Part shown: piece by piece, positions 12,984-25,667 of the stretch
How positions within the stretch are numbered: position 1 is the stretch's first letter
Layout of the letters: each line of letters starts with the position of its first letter
Source: Chamaelirium japonicum
Lineage: Eukaryota > Streptophyta > Magnoliopsida > Liliales > Melanthiaceae
Length of the DNA: 64,000 bases
Assembly: GCA_947650365.1 (NCBI GenBank)
Contig: OX393553.1
Location: 40,409,949-40,473,948, forward strand
Direction of reading: 5' to 3'
Notes under the pieces: model-generated
What the model saw: only the letters and a program-made list of their open reading frames with translations
Databases searched by the model: none
Told to the model about the DNA's origin: nothing
Translations under genes and position numbers: made by a program

Positions 12984-15548
12984 AATGAATTAGAATAGAT
13001 TGTGCGAATGAATTAGAATTGATCGTACGAATGAATTAGAATGGATACATTCGAGCGAATGAATTAGAATGGATATATTCGTGCGAAAGAATTAGAATAG
13101 ATCAAATGAATGAATTAGAATGGATCGTATGAATGAATTAGAATGGATCGTGCGAATGAATTAGCATGGATCGTGCTAATGAATTAGAATGGAACGTACG
13201 AATGAATTAGAATAGATTGTGCGAATGAATTAGAATGGATCGTGCGAATGAATTAGAATGGATCGTACGAATGAATTAGAATGGATCGTATGAATGAATT
13301 AGAATGGATCGTACGAATGAATTAGAATGGATACATTCGTGCGAATGAATTAGAATGGATCGTATGAAATGAATTAGAATGGATCGTATGAGTGAATTCG
13401 AATGGATCGTGCGTGAGTAAGAATGGATCGTACGAATGAAATAGAATGGATTGTACGAATGAATTAGAATGGATACAGAATGAATTAAAATGGATCATGC
13501 GTCGTACGAATGAATTAGAATGAACCGTATTAATGAATTAGAATGGATCGTGCGAATGAATTAGAATGGATCGTACGAATGAATTAGAATGGATCGTATG
13601 AATGAATTAGAATGGGTACATACGAATGGATTAGAATGGATCGTATGAATGAATTAGAATGGATTGTGCGTCACACTTATGAATTAGAATGGATCGTATG
13701 AATGAATTAGATTGGATCGTATGAATGAATTAGAATGGATCATTCGATATAGTAAGAATGGATCGTACGAATGAAATAGAATAGATCGTATGAATGAATT
13801 TGAATGGATCGTGCTAATGAATTAGAATTGATCGTACGAATAAATTAGAATAGATTATGCGAATGAATTAGAATGGATCATTCGAATGAATTAGAATGGA
13901 TCATGCGAATGAATTAGAATGGATCGTACGAATGAATTAGAATGGATCGTACGAATGAATTAGAATGGATACATTCGTGCAAAAGAAATAGAATGGATTG
14001 TATGAATTAATTAGAATGGATCGTGCGAATGAATTAGAATGGATCGTACGAATGAATTAGAATGGATACATTCGTGCGAATGAATTAGAATGGATTGTAC
14101 GAATGAATTAGAATGGATCGTACGAATGAATTAGAATGGATCGTGTGAAAGAATTAGAATGAATTGTATGAATGAATTAGAATGGATCGTATGAATGAAT
14201 TACAATGGATCATGTGAATGAATTAGAATGGATCGTACGAATGAATAAGAATGGATAGACAAGTGAATTAGAATGGATCGTGCGAATGAATCAGAATGGA
14301 TCGTACGAATGAATTAGAATGGATACATTCGTGCGAATGAATTAGAATGGATCGTACGAATAAGTAAGAATGGATCGTACGAACGAAATAGAATGGATCG
14401 TACGTATCAATTAGAATGGATACATTCATGGGAATGAATTAGAATGGATCGTACGAAGAAATTAGAATGGATCGTATGAATGAATTAGAATGGATACTTT
14501 CGTGCAAAAGAATTAGAATGGATTGTATGAATGAATTAGAATGGATCGTGCTAATGAATTAGAATGGATCGTACGAATGAATTAGAATAGATTGTGCGAA
14601 TGAATTAGAATGGATCGTACGAATGAATTAGAACGGATCGTAATAATGGATCGTACGAATGAAATAGAATGGATCGTACGAATGAATTAGCATGGATCGT
14701 GCTAATGAATTAGAATGGAACGTACGAATGAATTAGAATAGATTGTGCGAATGAATTAGAATGGATCGTACCAATGAATTTGAATGGATCGTGCTAATGA
14801 ATTAGAATGGATCGTACTTAAGAATTAGAATGGATCGTACGTGCGAATGAATTAGAATAGATTATACGAATGAAATAGAATGGATCATACGAATGAAATA
14901 GAATGGATCGTACGAAGGAATTAGAATGGATCGTATGAATGAATTAGAGTGGATATATTCGTGCGAATGAATTAGAATGGATCGTACGAATGAATTAGAA
15001 TGGAATGGATACATTCATGGGAATGAATTAGAATGGATCGTACAAAGGAATTAGAACGGATCATACGAATGAATTAGAATGGATCGTGCTAATGAATTAG
15101 AGTGGATACATTCGTGCGAATGAATTAGAATGGATCATATGAATGAATTAGATTGGATCATATTAATGAATTAGAATGGATTGTGCGAATGAATTAGAAT
15201 GGATCGTACGAATCAATTAGAATGGATACATTCGTGTGAATGAATTAGAATGGATCGTGCGAATGAATTAGAATGGATCGAATTAGAATGGATACATTCG
15301 TTCGAATGAATTAGAATGGATCATACGATTGAGTAAGAATGGATCGTACGAATGAAATTGAATGGATCGTATGAATGAAATAGAATGGATTGTACGAATG
15401 AATTAGAATGGATCGTACGAATGAAATAGAATGGATCGTGTGAAAGAATTAGAATGGATCGTGCTAATGAATTAGAAGGGATCGTACGAATGACTTAGAA
15501 TAGATTGTGCGAATGAATTAGAATGGATCGTACGAATGAATTAGAATG

Positions 15549-15798
15549 GATACATTCGTACGACGGAATTAGAATGGATCGTACGAAGGAATTAGAATGG
15601 ATCGTACGTATGAATTAGAATAGATCGTACGAATGAATTAGAATGGATACATTCGTGCGAATGAATTAGAATGGATACATTCGTACGACGGAATTAGAAT
15701 GGATCGTACGAAGGAATTAGAATGGATCGTACGTATGAATTAGAATAGATCGTACGAATGAATTAGAATGGATACATTCGTGCGAATGAATTAGATTG
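15549..15798 (-). repeat. 125-bp tandem higher-order repeat, two copies
   Basis: Two near-identical 125-bp copies, each made of two 28-bp and three 23-bp units (56+69). Both start with the rare GATACATTCGTACGACGG (15549 and 15674) and share a CGTACGTATG unit and an ATAGATCGTACG unit in the same order. Their near identity implies a recent duplication. Confidence 0.92.
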
Positions 15799-15951
15799 GA
15801 GCGTATGAATGAATTAGAATGGATCCTGCGAATGAATAAAAATGGATCGTACGAATGAAATAGAATGGATTGTACGAATGAATTAGAATGGATCGTACGA
15901 ATGAATTAGAATGGATCGTATGAATGAATTAGAATGGATCGTGCGAATGAA

Positions 15952-15969
15952 TTCTAATTCATTCGTACG
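15952..15969 (+). repeat. Single-unit forward island
   Basis: Same turn as at 4755: GAATGAATTCTAATTC, then CATTCGTACGTGCGAATG back into reverse orientation. Its counterpart in the macro-repeat is at about 34792. Confidence 0.88.
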
Positions 15970-16923
15970 TGCGAATGAATTAGAATGGATCGTACGAAGG
16001 AATTAGAATGGATCGTACGAAGGAATTAGAATGGATATATTCGTGCGAATGAATTAGAATGGATCGTACGAATGAATTAGAATAGATTGTGCGAATGAAT
16101 TAGAATGGATCGTACGAATGAATTAGAATGAATACATTCGTGCGAATGAATTAGAATGGATCGTATGAATGAATTAGATTGGATCGTATGAATGATTTAG
16201 AATGGATCGTGCGAAGGAATTAGAATGGATCGTACGTGCGAATGAATTAGAATGGATTGTACGAATGAATTAGAATGGATTGTACGAATGAATTAGAATG
16301 GATCGTGCGAACGAATTAGAATGGATCGTATGAATGAATTAGAATAGATCGTATGAATGAATTAGAATGGATCGTATTAATGAATTAGAATAGATCATAC
16401 GAATGAATTAGAATGGATCGTACGAATGAATTAGAATGGATCGTATGAATGAATTAGAATGGATAGATACGATTGAATTAGAATGGATCATATGAATGAA
16501 TTAGATTGGATCGTATGAATGAATTAGAATGGATCGTACGAATGAATTAGAATGGATACATTCGTGCGAATAAATTAGAATGGATCATACGAATGAGTAA
16601 GAACGGATTGTACGAATGAAATAGAATGGATTGTACGAATGAATTAGAATGGATCGTACGAATGAATTAGAATGGATACATTCGTGCGAATGAATTAGAA
16701 TGGATCGTATGAATGAATTAGAATGGATAATTAGAATGGTTCGTATGAATGAATTAGAATGGATCGTATGAATGAATTAGAATGGATCGTGCGAATGAAT
16801 TAAAATGGATCGTATGAATGAATTAGTATGTATCGTGCTAATGAATTAGAATGGAACATACTAATGAATTAGAATGGATCGTAGAATGGATCGTATGAAT
16901 GAATTAGATTGGATCATATGTCG

Positions 16924-18454
16924 TACAATCCATTCTAATTCATTCGTACGATCTATTCTAATTCATTCGCACGAATGTATCCATTCTAATTCATTCGTAC
17001 GATCCATTCTAATTCTTTCGTACGATCCAATGAATTAGAATAGATTGTGCGAATGAATTAGAATGGATCATACGAATGAATTAGAATGGATACATTCGTG
17101 CGAATGAATTAGAATGGGTACATTCGTGCGGAAGAATTAGAATAGATCGTATGAATGAATTAGAATGGATCGTATGAATGAAATTGAATTGATCGTACGA
17201 ATGAATTAGAATAGATTGTGTGAATGAATTAGAATGGATTGTATTAATGAATTAGAATGGATCGTACGAATAAATTAGAATAGATCGTACGAATGAATTA
17301 GAATGGATCGTACGAATGAATTAGAATGGATCGTACGAATGAATTAGAATGGATCGTACGAATGAATTAGAATGGATCATGCTAATGAATTAGAATGGAT
17401 CGTACGAATGAATTAGAATGGATATATTCGTGCAAATGAATTAGAATGGATCGTATGAATGAATTAGAATGGATCGTACAAATGAATTAGAATGGATACA
17501 TTCGTGCGAATGAATTAGAATGGATCGTACGAATGAATTAGAATGGATCGTACGAATGAATTAGAAAGGATCGTGCGAAAGAATTAGAATAGATTGTATG
17601 AACGAATTAGAATGGATCGTGCGACTGAATTAGAATGGATCGTACGAATGACTTAGAATGGATCGTATGAATGAATTAGAATGGATCTTGCGAATGAATT
17701 AGAATGGATCGTACGAATGAATTAGAATGGATACATTCGTGCGAATGAATTAGAATGGATCGTACGAATGAATTACAATGGATCGTACGAATGAAATAGA
17801 ATGGATCGTACGTATGAATTAGAATGGATCGTGCGAATGAATTAGAATGGATCGTATGAATGAATTAGAATGGATACATTCGTGCGAATGAATTAGAATG
17901 GATCGTATGAATGAATTAGCATAGATTGTACGAATGTATCCATTCTAATTCATTCTAATTCATTCATACGATCCATTCTAATTCATTTGCACGAATATAT
18001 CCATTCTAGTTCATTCGTATGATCCATTCTAATTCACTCGTACGATCCATTCTAATTCATTCGCACAATCTATTCTAATTCATTCGTACGATCGATTCTA
18101 ATTCATTTGCACGATCCATTCTAATTCATTCGCACAATCTGTTCTAATTCCGAATGAATTAGAATGGATCATATGAATGAATAAGAATGGATCGTGTGAA
18201 AGAATTAGAATGGATTGTATGAATGAATTAGAATGGATCATATCAATGAATTAGAATGGATCGTGCGAATGAATTAGAATGGATCGTACGAATGAGCAAG
18301 AATGGATCGTACGAATGAAATAGAATGGATCATACGAATGAATTAGAATGGATCGTGCGAATGAACTATAATGGATCGTACGAATGAATTAGAGTGGATA
18401 CATTCGTACAAATGAATTAGAATGGATCATACGAATGAGTAAGAATGGATCGTA
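16924..18454. repeat. Inverted block mosaic
   Basis: Forward 16924-17030, reverse 17031-17935, forward 17936-18150, reverse 18151-18454. The entry TGTCGTACAATCC and the turns near 17030, 17935, 18150 and 18454 all recur in the same order at 35726, 35833, 36661, 36880 and 37235. The last three recur again at 21490, 21704 and 22008. The start of the second forward block carries a 10-bp duplication, ATTCTAATTCATTCTAATTC. Confidence 0.93.
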
Positions 18455-20349
18455 CTCTAATTCCTTCGCACGAATGTATCCATTCTAATTCATTCGTACG
18501 ATCTATTCTAATTCATTCGCACGATCCATTCTAATTCATTCATACAATCCATTCTAATTCTTTTGCACGAATGTATCCATTCTAATTCATTCGTACGATC
18601 CATTCTAATTCATTCGTACAATCCATTCTAATTAATTTGCATGATCCATTCTAATTCATTCATACGATCAAATCTAATTCATTCATACGACCCATTCTTA
18701 CTCATTCGTATGATCCATTCTAATTCATTCGTATGATCCATTCTAATTCATTCGTACGATCCATTCTAATTCATTCATACGATCCATTCTAATTCATTTG
18801 CACGAATATATCCATTCTAATTCATTCGTACGATCCATACTAATTCATTCGTACGATCCATTCTTATTCATTCCCATGAATGTATCCATTCTAATTCATA
18901 CGTACAATCCATTCTAATTCATTTATACGATCCAATTTAATTCATTCATACAATCCATTCTAATTCATTCGCACGAATTTATCCATTCTAATTCATTCGT
19001 ACGATCCATTCTAATTCATTCGCACAATCTATTCTAATTCATTCGTACGTTCCATTCTAATTCATTAGCACGATCCATGCTAATTCATTCGTACGATCCA
19101 TTCTATTTCATTAGTACGATCCATTCTAATTCATACGATCCATTCTATTTCATTTATATGATCCATTCTAATTCATTCGCACGATCCATTCTAATTCATT
19201 CATACGATCCATTATAATTCATTCGTACGATCCATTCTAATTCATTCGCACGATCCATTCTAATTCATTCATACGATCCAATCTAATTCATTCATACGAT
19301 CCATTCTAATTCATTCGCACAATCTATTCTAATTCATTCGTACGTTCCATTCTAATTCATTAGCATGATCCATGCTAATTCATTCGTACGATCCATTCTA
19401 TTTCATTCGTACGATCCATTCTAATTCATACGATCCATTCTATTTCATTCATACGATCCATTCTAATTCATTCGCACGATCCATTATAATTCATTCGTAC
19501 AATCCATTCTATTTCATTCGTACGATCCATTCTAATTCATACGATCCATTCTATTTCATTCATACGATCCATTCTAATTCATTCGCACGATCCATTATAA
19601 TTCATTCATACGATCCATTCTAATTCATTCGTACGATCCATTCTAATTCATTCTCACGATCCATTCTAATTCATTCATACGATCCAATCTAATTCATTCA
19701 TACGATCCATTCTAATTCATTCGCACAATCTATTCTAATTCATTCGTACGATCCATTCTAATTCATTCGTACGATCCATTCTAATTCATTCGTACGATCC
19801 ATTCTAATTCATTAATACGATCCAATCTAATTCATTCATACGATCCATTCTAATTCCTTCGTACGATCCATTCTAATTCATACAATCCATTCTATTTCAT
19901 TCATACGATCCATTCTAATTCATTCGCACGATCCATTCTAATTCATTCGTACGATCCATTCTAATTCATTCGTACGATCCATTCTAATTCATTCGCACGA
20001 TCCATTCGAATTAATTCACACGATCCATTCTAATTCATTCATACCATCCATTCTAATTCATTCGTACGATCCATTCTAATTCATTCGCACGATCCATTCT
20101 AATTCATTCATACGATCCATTCTAATTCATTCAAACAATCCATTCTAATTCATTCGCACGAATGTATCCATTCTAATTCATTCGTACGATCCATTCTAAT
20201 TCATTCGCACGATCCATTCTAATTCATTCATACGATCCATTCTAATTCATTCGCACGATCCATTCTAATTCTTTCATACGATCCATTCTAATTCATTCGT
20301 ACGATATATTCTAATTCATTCGCACGATCCATTCTAATTCATTCGCACG
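18455..20349 (+). repeat. Forward satellite block with 295-bp higher-order repeats
   Basis: Entered through GATCGTACTCTAATTC. Contains the six-unit cassette (CCCATGAATG near 18869, CGCACGAATTTATCC near 18970), then two 295-bp repeats set by TTAGCACGATCCATGCT (19065) and TTAGCATGATCCATGCT (19360), then a 111-bp duplication. It ends in CATTCGCACGAATGGATCG, a turn shared with 23909, 27079 and 39042. An 83-codon open frame at 19372-19623 is explained by the 111-bp duplication. Confidence 0.94.
19390..19611 (+). repeat. 111-bp tandem duplication producing an 83-codon open frame
   Basis: Two 111-bp copies (four 23-bp units plus one 19-bp unit). Because 111 is a multiple of three, the frame is kept and the predicted peptide repeats every 37 residues. 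The usual TAA of CTAATTC is lost where the unit reads CTATTTC, and is passed out of frame elsewhere. The open frame has no feature beyond the repeat: no signal peptide, domain or promoter context. It is absent from the sister copy near 22.9 kb, which lacks this duplication. I do not call it a gene. Confidence 0.9.
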
Positions 20350-21490
20350 AATGGATCGTACGAATGAATTAGAATGGATCGTACGAGTACGAATGAGTAA
20401 GAATGGATCGTACGAATGAAATAGAATGGATTGTATGAATGAATTAGAATGGATCGTACGAATGAATTAGAATGGATCATGTGAAAGAATTAGAATGGAT
20501 CGTATGAATGAATTAGAATGGATATATTCGTGCAAAAGAATTAGAATGGATTGTATGAATGAATTAGAATGGATCGTGCTAATGAATTAGAATGGATCGT
20601 ACGAATGAATTAACAGTATGAATGAATTAGAGTAGATTGTGCGAAACGTACGAATGAATTAGAACAGATTCTGCGAATGAATTAGAATGGATCGTACGAA
20701 TGAATTAGAATGGATAAATTCGTGCGAATGAATTAGAAGGGATTGTACGAATGAATTAGAATGGATCGTACGAATGAATTAGAATGGATCGTACGAATGA
20801 ATTAGAATGGATACATTCATGGGAATGAATTAGAATGGATTGTACGAATGAATTAGAATGGATCATACGAATGAATTAGAATGGATATATTCGTGCAAAT
20901 GAATTAGAATGGATCGTTTGAATGAATTAGAATAGATCATACGAATGAATTAGAATGGATCGTACGAATAAATTAGAATGGATCGTACGAATGAATTAGA
21001 ATGGATCATACGAATGAGTAAGAATGGATCGTATGAATGAATTAGATTGGATCATATGAATGAATTAGAATGGATTTTGCGAATGAATAAGAATGGATCG
21101 TACGAATGAAAAAGAATGGATTGTACGAATGAATTAGAATGGATCGTACGAATGAAATAGAAAGGATTGTATGAATGAATTAGAATGAATTAGGATCGTA
21201 CGAATGAATTAGAATGAATGAATTAGAATGAATGAATTAGGATCGTACAAATTAGAATGGATCATACGAATGAAAAAGAATGGATTGTACGAATGAATTA
21301 GAATGGATCGTACGAATGAAATAGAAAGGATTGTATGAATGAATTAGAATGAATTAGGATCGTACGTATGAATTAGAATGGATCGTGCGAATGAATTAGA
21401 ATGGATCGTATGAATGAATTAGAATGGATACATTCGTGCGAATGAATTAGAATGGATCGTATGAATGAATTAGAATAGATTGTACGAATG
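20350..21490 (-). repeat. Reverse satellite block
   Basis: Reverse units with rare markers CGTACGAGTACGAATGAG (about 20382) and CAGTATGAATG (about 20614). Near 21140-21330 there is a 165-bp duplication that includes runs of the truncated step GAATGAATTAG repeated every 12-14 bp. Ends in GTACGAATGTATCC, turning forward on the half-dyad of a 28-bp unit. A related copy of 20.37-21.12 kb lies near 34.03-34.74 kb. Confidence 0.93.
21141..21345 (-). repeat. 165-bp duplication with 12-14 bp sub-repeats
   Basis: The marker GAATGAAATAGAAAGG occurs twice about 165 bp apart (about 21149 and 21314). Between them lie truncated units reading GAATGAATTAG repeated every 12-14 bp, with the GGATCGT part lost. 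The sister copy shows the same pair about 164 bp apart (about 24782 and 24946), with sub-repeats near 24815-24880 and 24985-25035. Confidence 0.85.
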
Positions 21491-22008
21491 TATCCATTCT
21501 AATTCATTCTAATTCATTCATACGATCCATTCTAATTCATTTGCACGAATATATCCATTCTAATTCATTCGTATGATCCATTCTAATTCACTCGTACGAT
21601 CCATTCTAATTCATTCGCACAATCTATTCTAATTCATTTTTACGATCGATTCTAATTCATTAGCACGATCCATTCTAATTCATTCGCACAATCTGTTCTA
21701 ATTCCGAATGAATTAGAATGGATCATATGAATGAATTAGAATGGATCGTGTGAAAGAATTAGAATGGATTGTATGAATGAATTAGAATGGATCGTATGAA
21801 TGAATTAGAATGGATCGTGCGAATGAATTAGAATGGATCGTACGAATGAGCAAGAATGGATCGTACGAATGAAATAGAATGGATCATACGAATGAATTAG
21901 AATGGATCGTGCGAATGAACTAGAATGGATCGTACGAATGAATTAGAGTGGATACATTCGTACGAATGAATTAGAATGGATCGTGCGAATGAGTAAGAAT
22001 GGATCGTA
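21491..22008. repeat. Forward 21491-21704 and reverse 21705-22008 blocks
   Basis: Copy of 17936-18454. The forward block opens with the ATTCTAATTCATTCTAATTC duplication and closes with TCTAATTCCGAATG. The reverse block closes with GATCGTACTCTAATTC. Small differences from copy 1 are mostly single-base changes at CpG or at the AAT/ATT position. Confidence 0.93.
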
Positions 22009-23909
22009 CTCTAATTCCTTCGCACGAATGTATCCATTCTAATTCATTCGTACAATCTATTCTAATTCATTCGCACGATCCATTCTAATTCATTCATACA
22101 ATCCATTCTAATTCTTTTGCACGAATGTATCCATTCTAATTCATTCGTACGATCCATTCTAATTCATTCGTACAATCCATTCTAATTAATTTGCACGATC
22201 CATTCTAATTCATTCATACGATCAAATCTAATTCATTCATACGACCCATTCTTACTCATTCGTATGATCCATTCTAATTCATTCGTATGATCCATTCTAA
22301 TTCATTCGTACGATCCATTCTAATTCATTCATACGATCCATTCTAATTCATTTGCACGAATATATCCATTCTAATTCATTCGTACGAACCATACTAATTC
22401 ATTCGTACGATCCATTCTTATTCATTCCCATGAATGTATCCATTCTAATTCATACGTATAATCCATTCTAATTCATTTATACGATCCAATCTAATTCATT
22501 CATACAATCTATTCTAATTCATTCGCACGAATTTATCCATTCTAATTCATTCGTACGATCCATTCTAATTCATTCGCACAATTTATTCTAATTCATTCGT
22601 ACGTTCCATTCTAATTCATTAGCACGATCCATGCTAATTCATTTGTACGATCCATTCTATTTCATTAGTACGATCCATTCTAATTCATACGATCCATTCT
22701 ATTTCATTTATATGATCCATTCTAATTCATTCGCACGATCCATTCTAATTCATTCATACGATCCATTATAATTCATTCGTACGATCCATTCTAATTCATT
22801 CGCACGATCCATTCTAATTCATTCATACGATCCAATCTAATTCATTCATACGATCCATTCTAATTCATTCGCACAATCTATTCTAATTCATTCGTACGTT
22901 CCATTCTAATTCATTAGCATGATCCATGCTAATTCATTCGTACGATCCTTTCTATTTCATTCGTACGATCCATTCTAATTCATACGATCCATTCTATTTC
23001 ATTCATACGATCCATTCTAATTCATTCGCACGATCCATTATAATTCATTCATACGATCCATTCTAATTCATTCGTACGATCCATTCTAATTCATTCGCAC
23101 GATCCATTCTAATTCATTCATACGATCCAATCTAATTCATTCATACGATCCATTCTAATTCATTCGCACAATCTATTCTAATTCATTCGTACGATCCATT
23201 CTAATTCATTCGTACGATCCATTCTAATTCATTCGTACGATCCATTCTAATTCATTAATACGATCCAATCTAATTCATTCATACGATCCATTCTAATTCC
23301 TTCGTACGATCCATTCTAATTCATACAATCCATTCTATTTCATTCATACGATCCATTCTAATTCATTCGCACGATCCATTCTAATTCATTCATACGATCC
23401 ATTCTAATTCATTCGTACGATCCATTCTAATTCATTCGCACGATCCATTCTAATTCATTCACACGATCCATTCTAATTCATTCATACCATCCATTCTAAT
23501 TCATTCGTACGATCCATTCTAATTCATTCGCACGATCCATTCTAATTCATTCGCACGATCCATTCTAATTCATTCACACGATCCATTCTAATTCATTCAT
23601 ACCATCCATTCTAATTCATTCGTACGATCCATTCTAATTCATTCGCACGATCCATTCTAATTCATTCATACGATCCATTCTAATTCATTCATACAATCCA
23701 TTCTAATTCAATCGCACGAATGTATCCATTCTAATTCATTCGTACGATCCATTCTAATTCATTCGCACGATCCATTCTAATTCATTCATACGATCCATTC
23801 TAATTCATTCGCACGATCCATTCTAATTCTTTCATACGATCCATTCTAATTCATTCGTACGATATATTCTAATTCATTCGCACGATCCATTCTAATTCAT
23901 TCGCACGAA
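22009..23909 (+). repeat. Forward satellite block, sister of 18455-20349
   Basis: Carries the same cassette (CCCATGAATG near 22427) and two 295-bp repeats (TTAGCACGATCCATGCT near 22619 and a TTAGCATGATCC copy near 22914). It lacks the 111-bp duplication of copy 1. It has gained a short duplicated run around 23440-23620 in which CACACGATCC and CATACCATCC units appear twice. Ends with CATTCGCACGAATGGATTG. Confidence 0.94.
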
Positions 23910-25667
23910 TGGATTGTACGAATGAATTAGAATGGATACATTCGTGCGAATGAATTAGAATGGATCATACGAATGAATTAGAATGGATCGTACGAATGAA
24001 TTAGAATGGATCGTACGAGTACGAATGAGTAAGAATGGATCGTACGAATGAAATAGAATGGATTGTATGAATGAATTAGAATGGATCGTACGAATGAATT
24101 AGAATGGATCATGTGAAAGAATTAGAATGGATCGTATGAATGAATTAGAATGGATATATTCGTGCAAAAGAATTAGAATGGATTGTATGAATGAATTAGA
24201 ATGGATCGTGCTAATGAATTAGAATGGATCGTACGAATGAATTAACAGTATGAATGAATTAGAGTAGATTGTGCGAAACGTACGAATGAATTAGAACAGA
24301 TTCTGCGAATGAATTAGAATGGATCGTATGAATGAGTTAGAATGGATAAATTCGTGCGAATGAATTAGAATGGATTGTACGAATGAATTAGAATGGATCG
24401 TACGAATGAATTAGAATGGATCGTACGAATGAATTAGAATGGATACATTCGTGGGAATGAATTAGAATGGATTGTACGAATAAATTAGAATGGATCATAC
24501 GAATAAATTAGAATGGATATATTCGTGCAAATGAATTAGAATGGATCGTATGAATGAATTAGAATAGATCATACGAATGAATTAGAATGGATCGTACGAA
24601 TAAATTAGAATGGATCGTACGAATGAATTAGAATGGATCATACGAATGAGTAAGAATGGATCGTATGAATGAATTAGATTGGATCATATGAATGAATTAG
24701 AATGGATCGTGCGAATGAATAAGAATGGATCGTACGAATGAAAAAGAATGGATTGTACGAATGAATTAGAATGGATCGTACGAATGAAATAGAAAGGATT
24801 GTATGAATGAATTAGAATGAATTAGGATTGTACGAATGAATTAGAATGAATGAATTAGAATGAATGAATTAGGATCGTACGAATTAGAATGGATCATACG
24901 AATGAAAAAGAATGGATTGTACGAATGAATTAGAATGGATCGTACGAATGAAATAGAAAGGATTGTATGAATGAATTAGAATGAATTAGGATCGTACGAG
25001 TGAATTAGAATGAATGAATTAGAATGAATGAATTAGGATCGTATGAATGAATTAGAATGGATTAATTCATGCGAATGAATTAGAATGGATCGTACGAATG
25101 AATTAGAATGGATCGTACGAATGAATTAGAATGGATACATTCATGGGAATGAATTAGAATGGATTGTACGAATGAATTAGAATGGATCATACGAATGAAT
25201 TAGAATGGATATATTTGTGCAAATGAATTAGAATGGATCGTATGAATGAATTAGAATAGATCATACGAATGAATTAGAATGGATCGTACGAATAAATTAG
25301 AATGGATCGTACGAATGAATTAGAATGGATCATACGAATGAGTAAGAATGGATCGTATGAATGAATTAGATTGGATCGTATGAATGAATTAGAATGGATC
25401 GTGTGAATGAATAAGAATGGATCGTACGAATGAAAAAGAATGGATTGTACGAATGAATTAGAATGGATCGTACGAATGAATTAGAATGGATCGTATGAAT
25501 GAATTAGAATGGATCGTGCGAATGAATTCTAATTCATTCGTACGTACGAAGGAATTAGAATGGATCGTACGAAGGAATTAGAATGGATCGTTTGAAGCAA
25601 TTAGAATGGATACATTCGTGTGAATGAATTAGAATGGATCGTACGAATGAATTAGAATGGATCATAC
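23910..25667 (-). repeat. Reverse satellite block with partial extra copies
   Basis: Second copy of the 20.35-21.36 kb block, then a partial third copy from about 25030 to 25480 (GATACATTCATGGG near 25134, CGAATGAAAAAG near 25430). The one-unit forward island seen at 4755 and 15952 is present at 25526-25544. Ends near 25667 in ATCATACGATCC. Confidence 0.92.

Larger units (their letters stand above)
12984..16923 (-). repeat. Longest reverse satellite block
   Basis: About 3.9 kb of reverse units, broken only by a forward island at about 15952-15969. Rare markers such as GTGCGTGAGTAAG (near 13410) and GGATACAGAATG (near 13475) recur near 31190 and 31255, marking this block as a copy of 30.8-35.7 kb. 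A 125-bp tandem duplication lies at 15549-15798. The TTAGCA/TGCTAA pair occurs at 13161 and 14687. No gene seen. Confidence 0.95.
17807..21360. repeat. 3.55-kb duplicated segment, copy 1
   Basis: Copy 1 of a direct tandem duplication. Matching landmarks sit 3554 bp downstream: CGTACGTATG at 17807/21361, and turns at 17935/21490, 18150/21704, 18454/22008 and 20349/23909. The duplicated unit includes forward and reverse blocks and two 295-bp higher-order repeats, so the inversions were already present when it was copied. The second crossover point appears to lie in GATCGTACG near 21360. Confidence 0.92.
21361..24993. repeat. 3.55-kb duplicated segment, copy 2
   Basis: Direct copy of 17807-21360, about 75 bp longer. 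The offset rises from 3554 to 3633 across about 23930-24010, where one 28-bp and two 23-bp units were added. Rare markers are kept: CAGTATGAATG (20614 and 24246), GCGAAACGTACG, and CGTACGAGTACG (20382 and 24015). A partial third copy of the 20.69-21.15 kb part follows at about 25030-25480, and of the forward arm at 25668-27079. Confidence 0.9.

Noticed and set aside
19372-19623. 83-codon open frame as a repetitive protein gene
   Set aside because: Fully explained by the satellite and a 111-bp in-frame duplication. It is absent from the sister copy near 22.9 kb, and there is no promoter, signal or domain.
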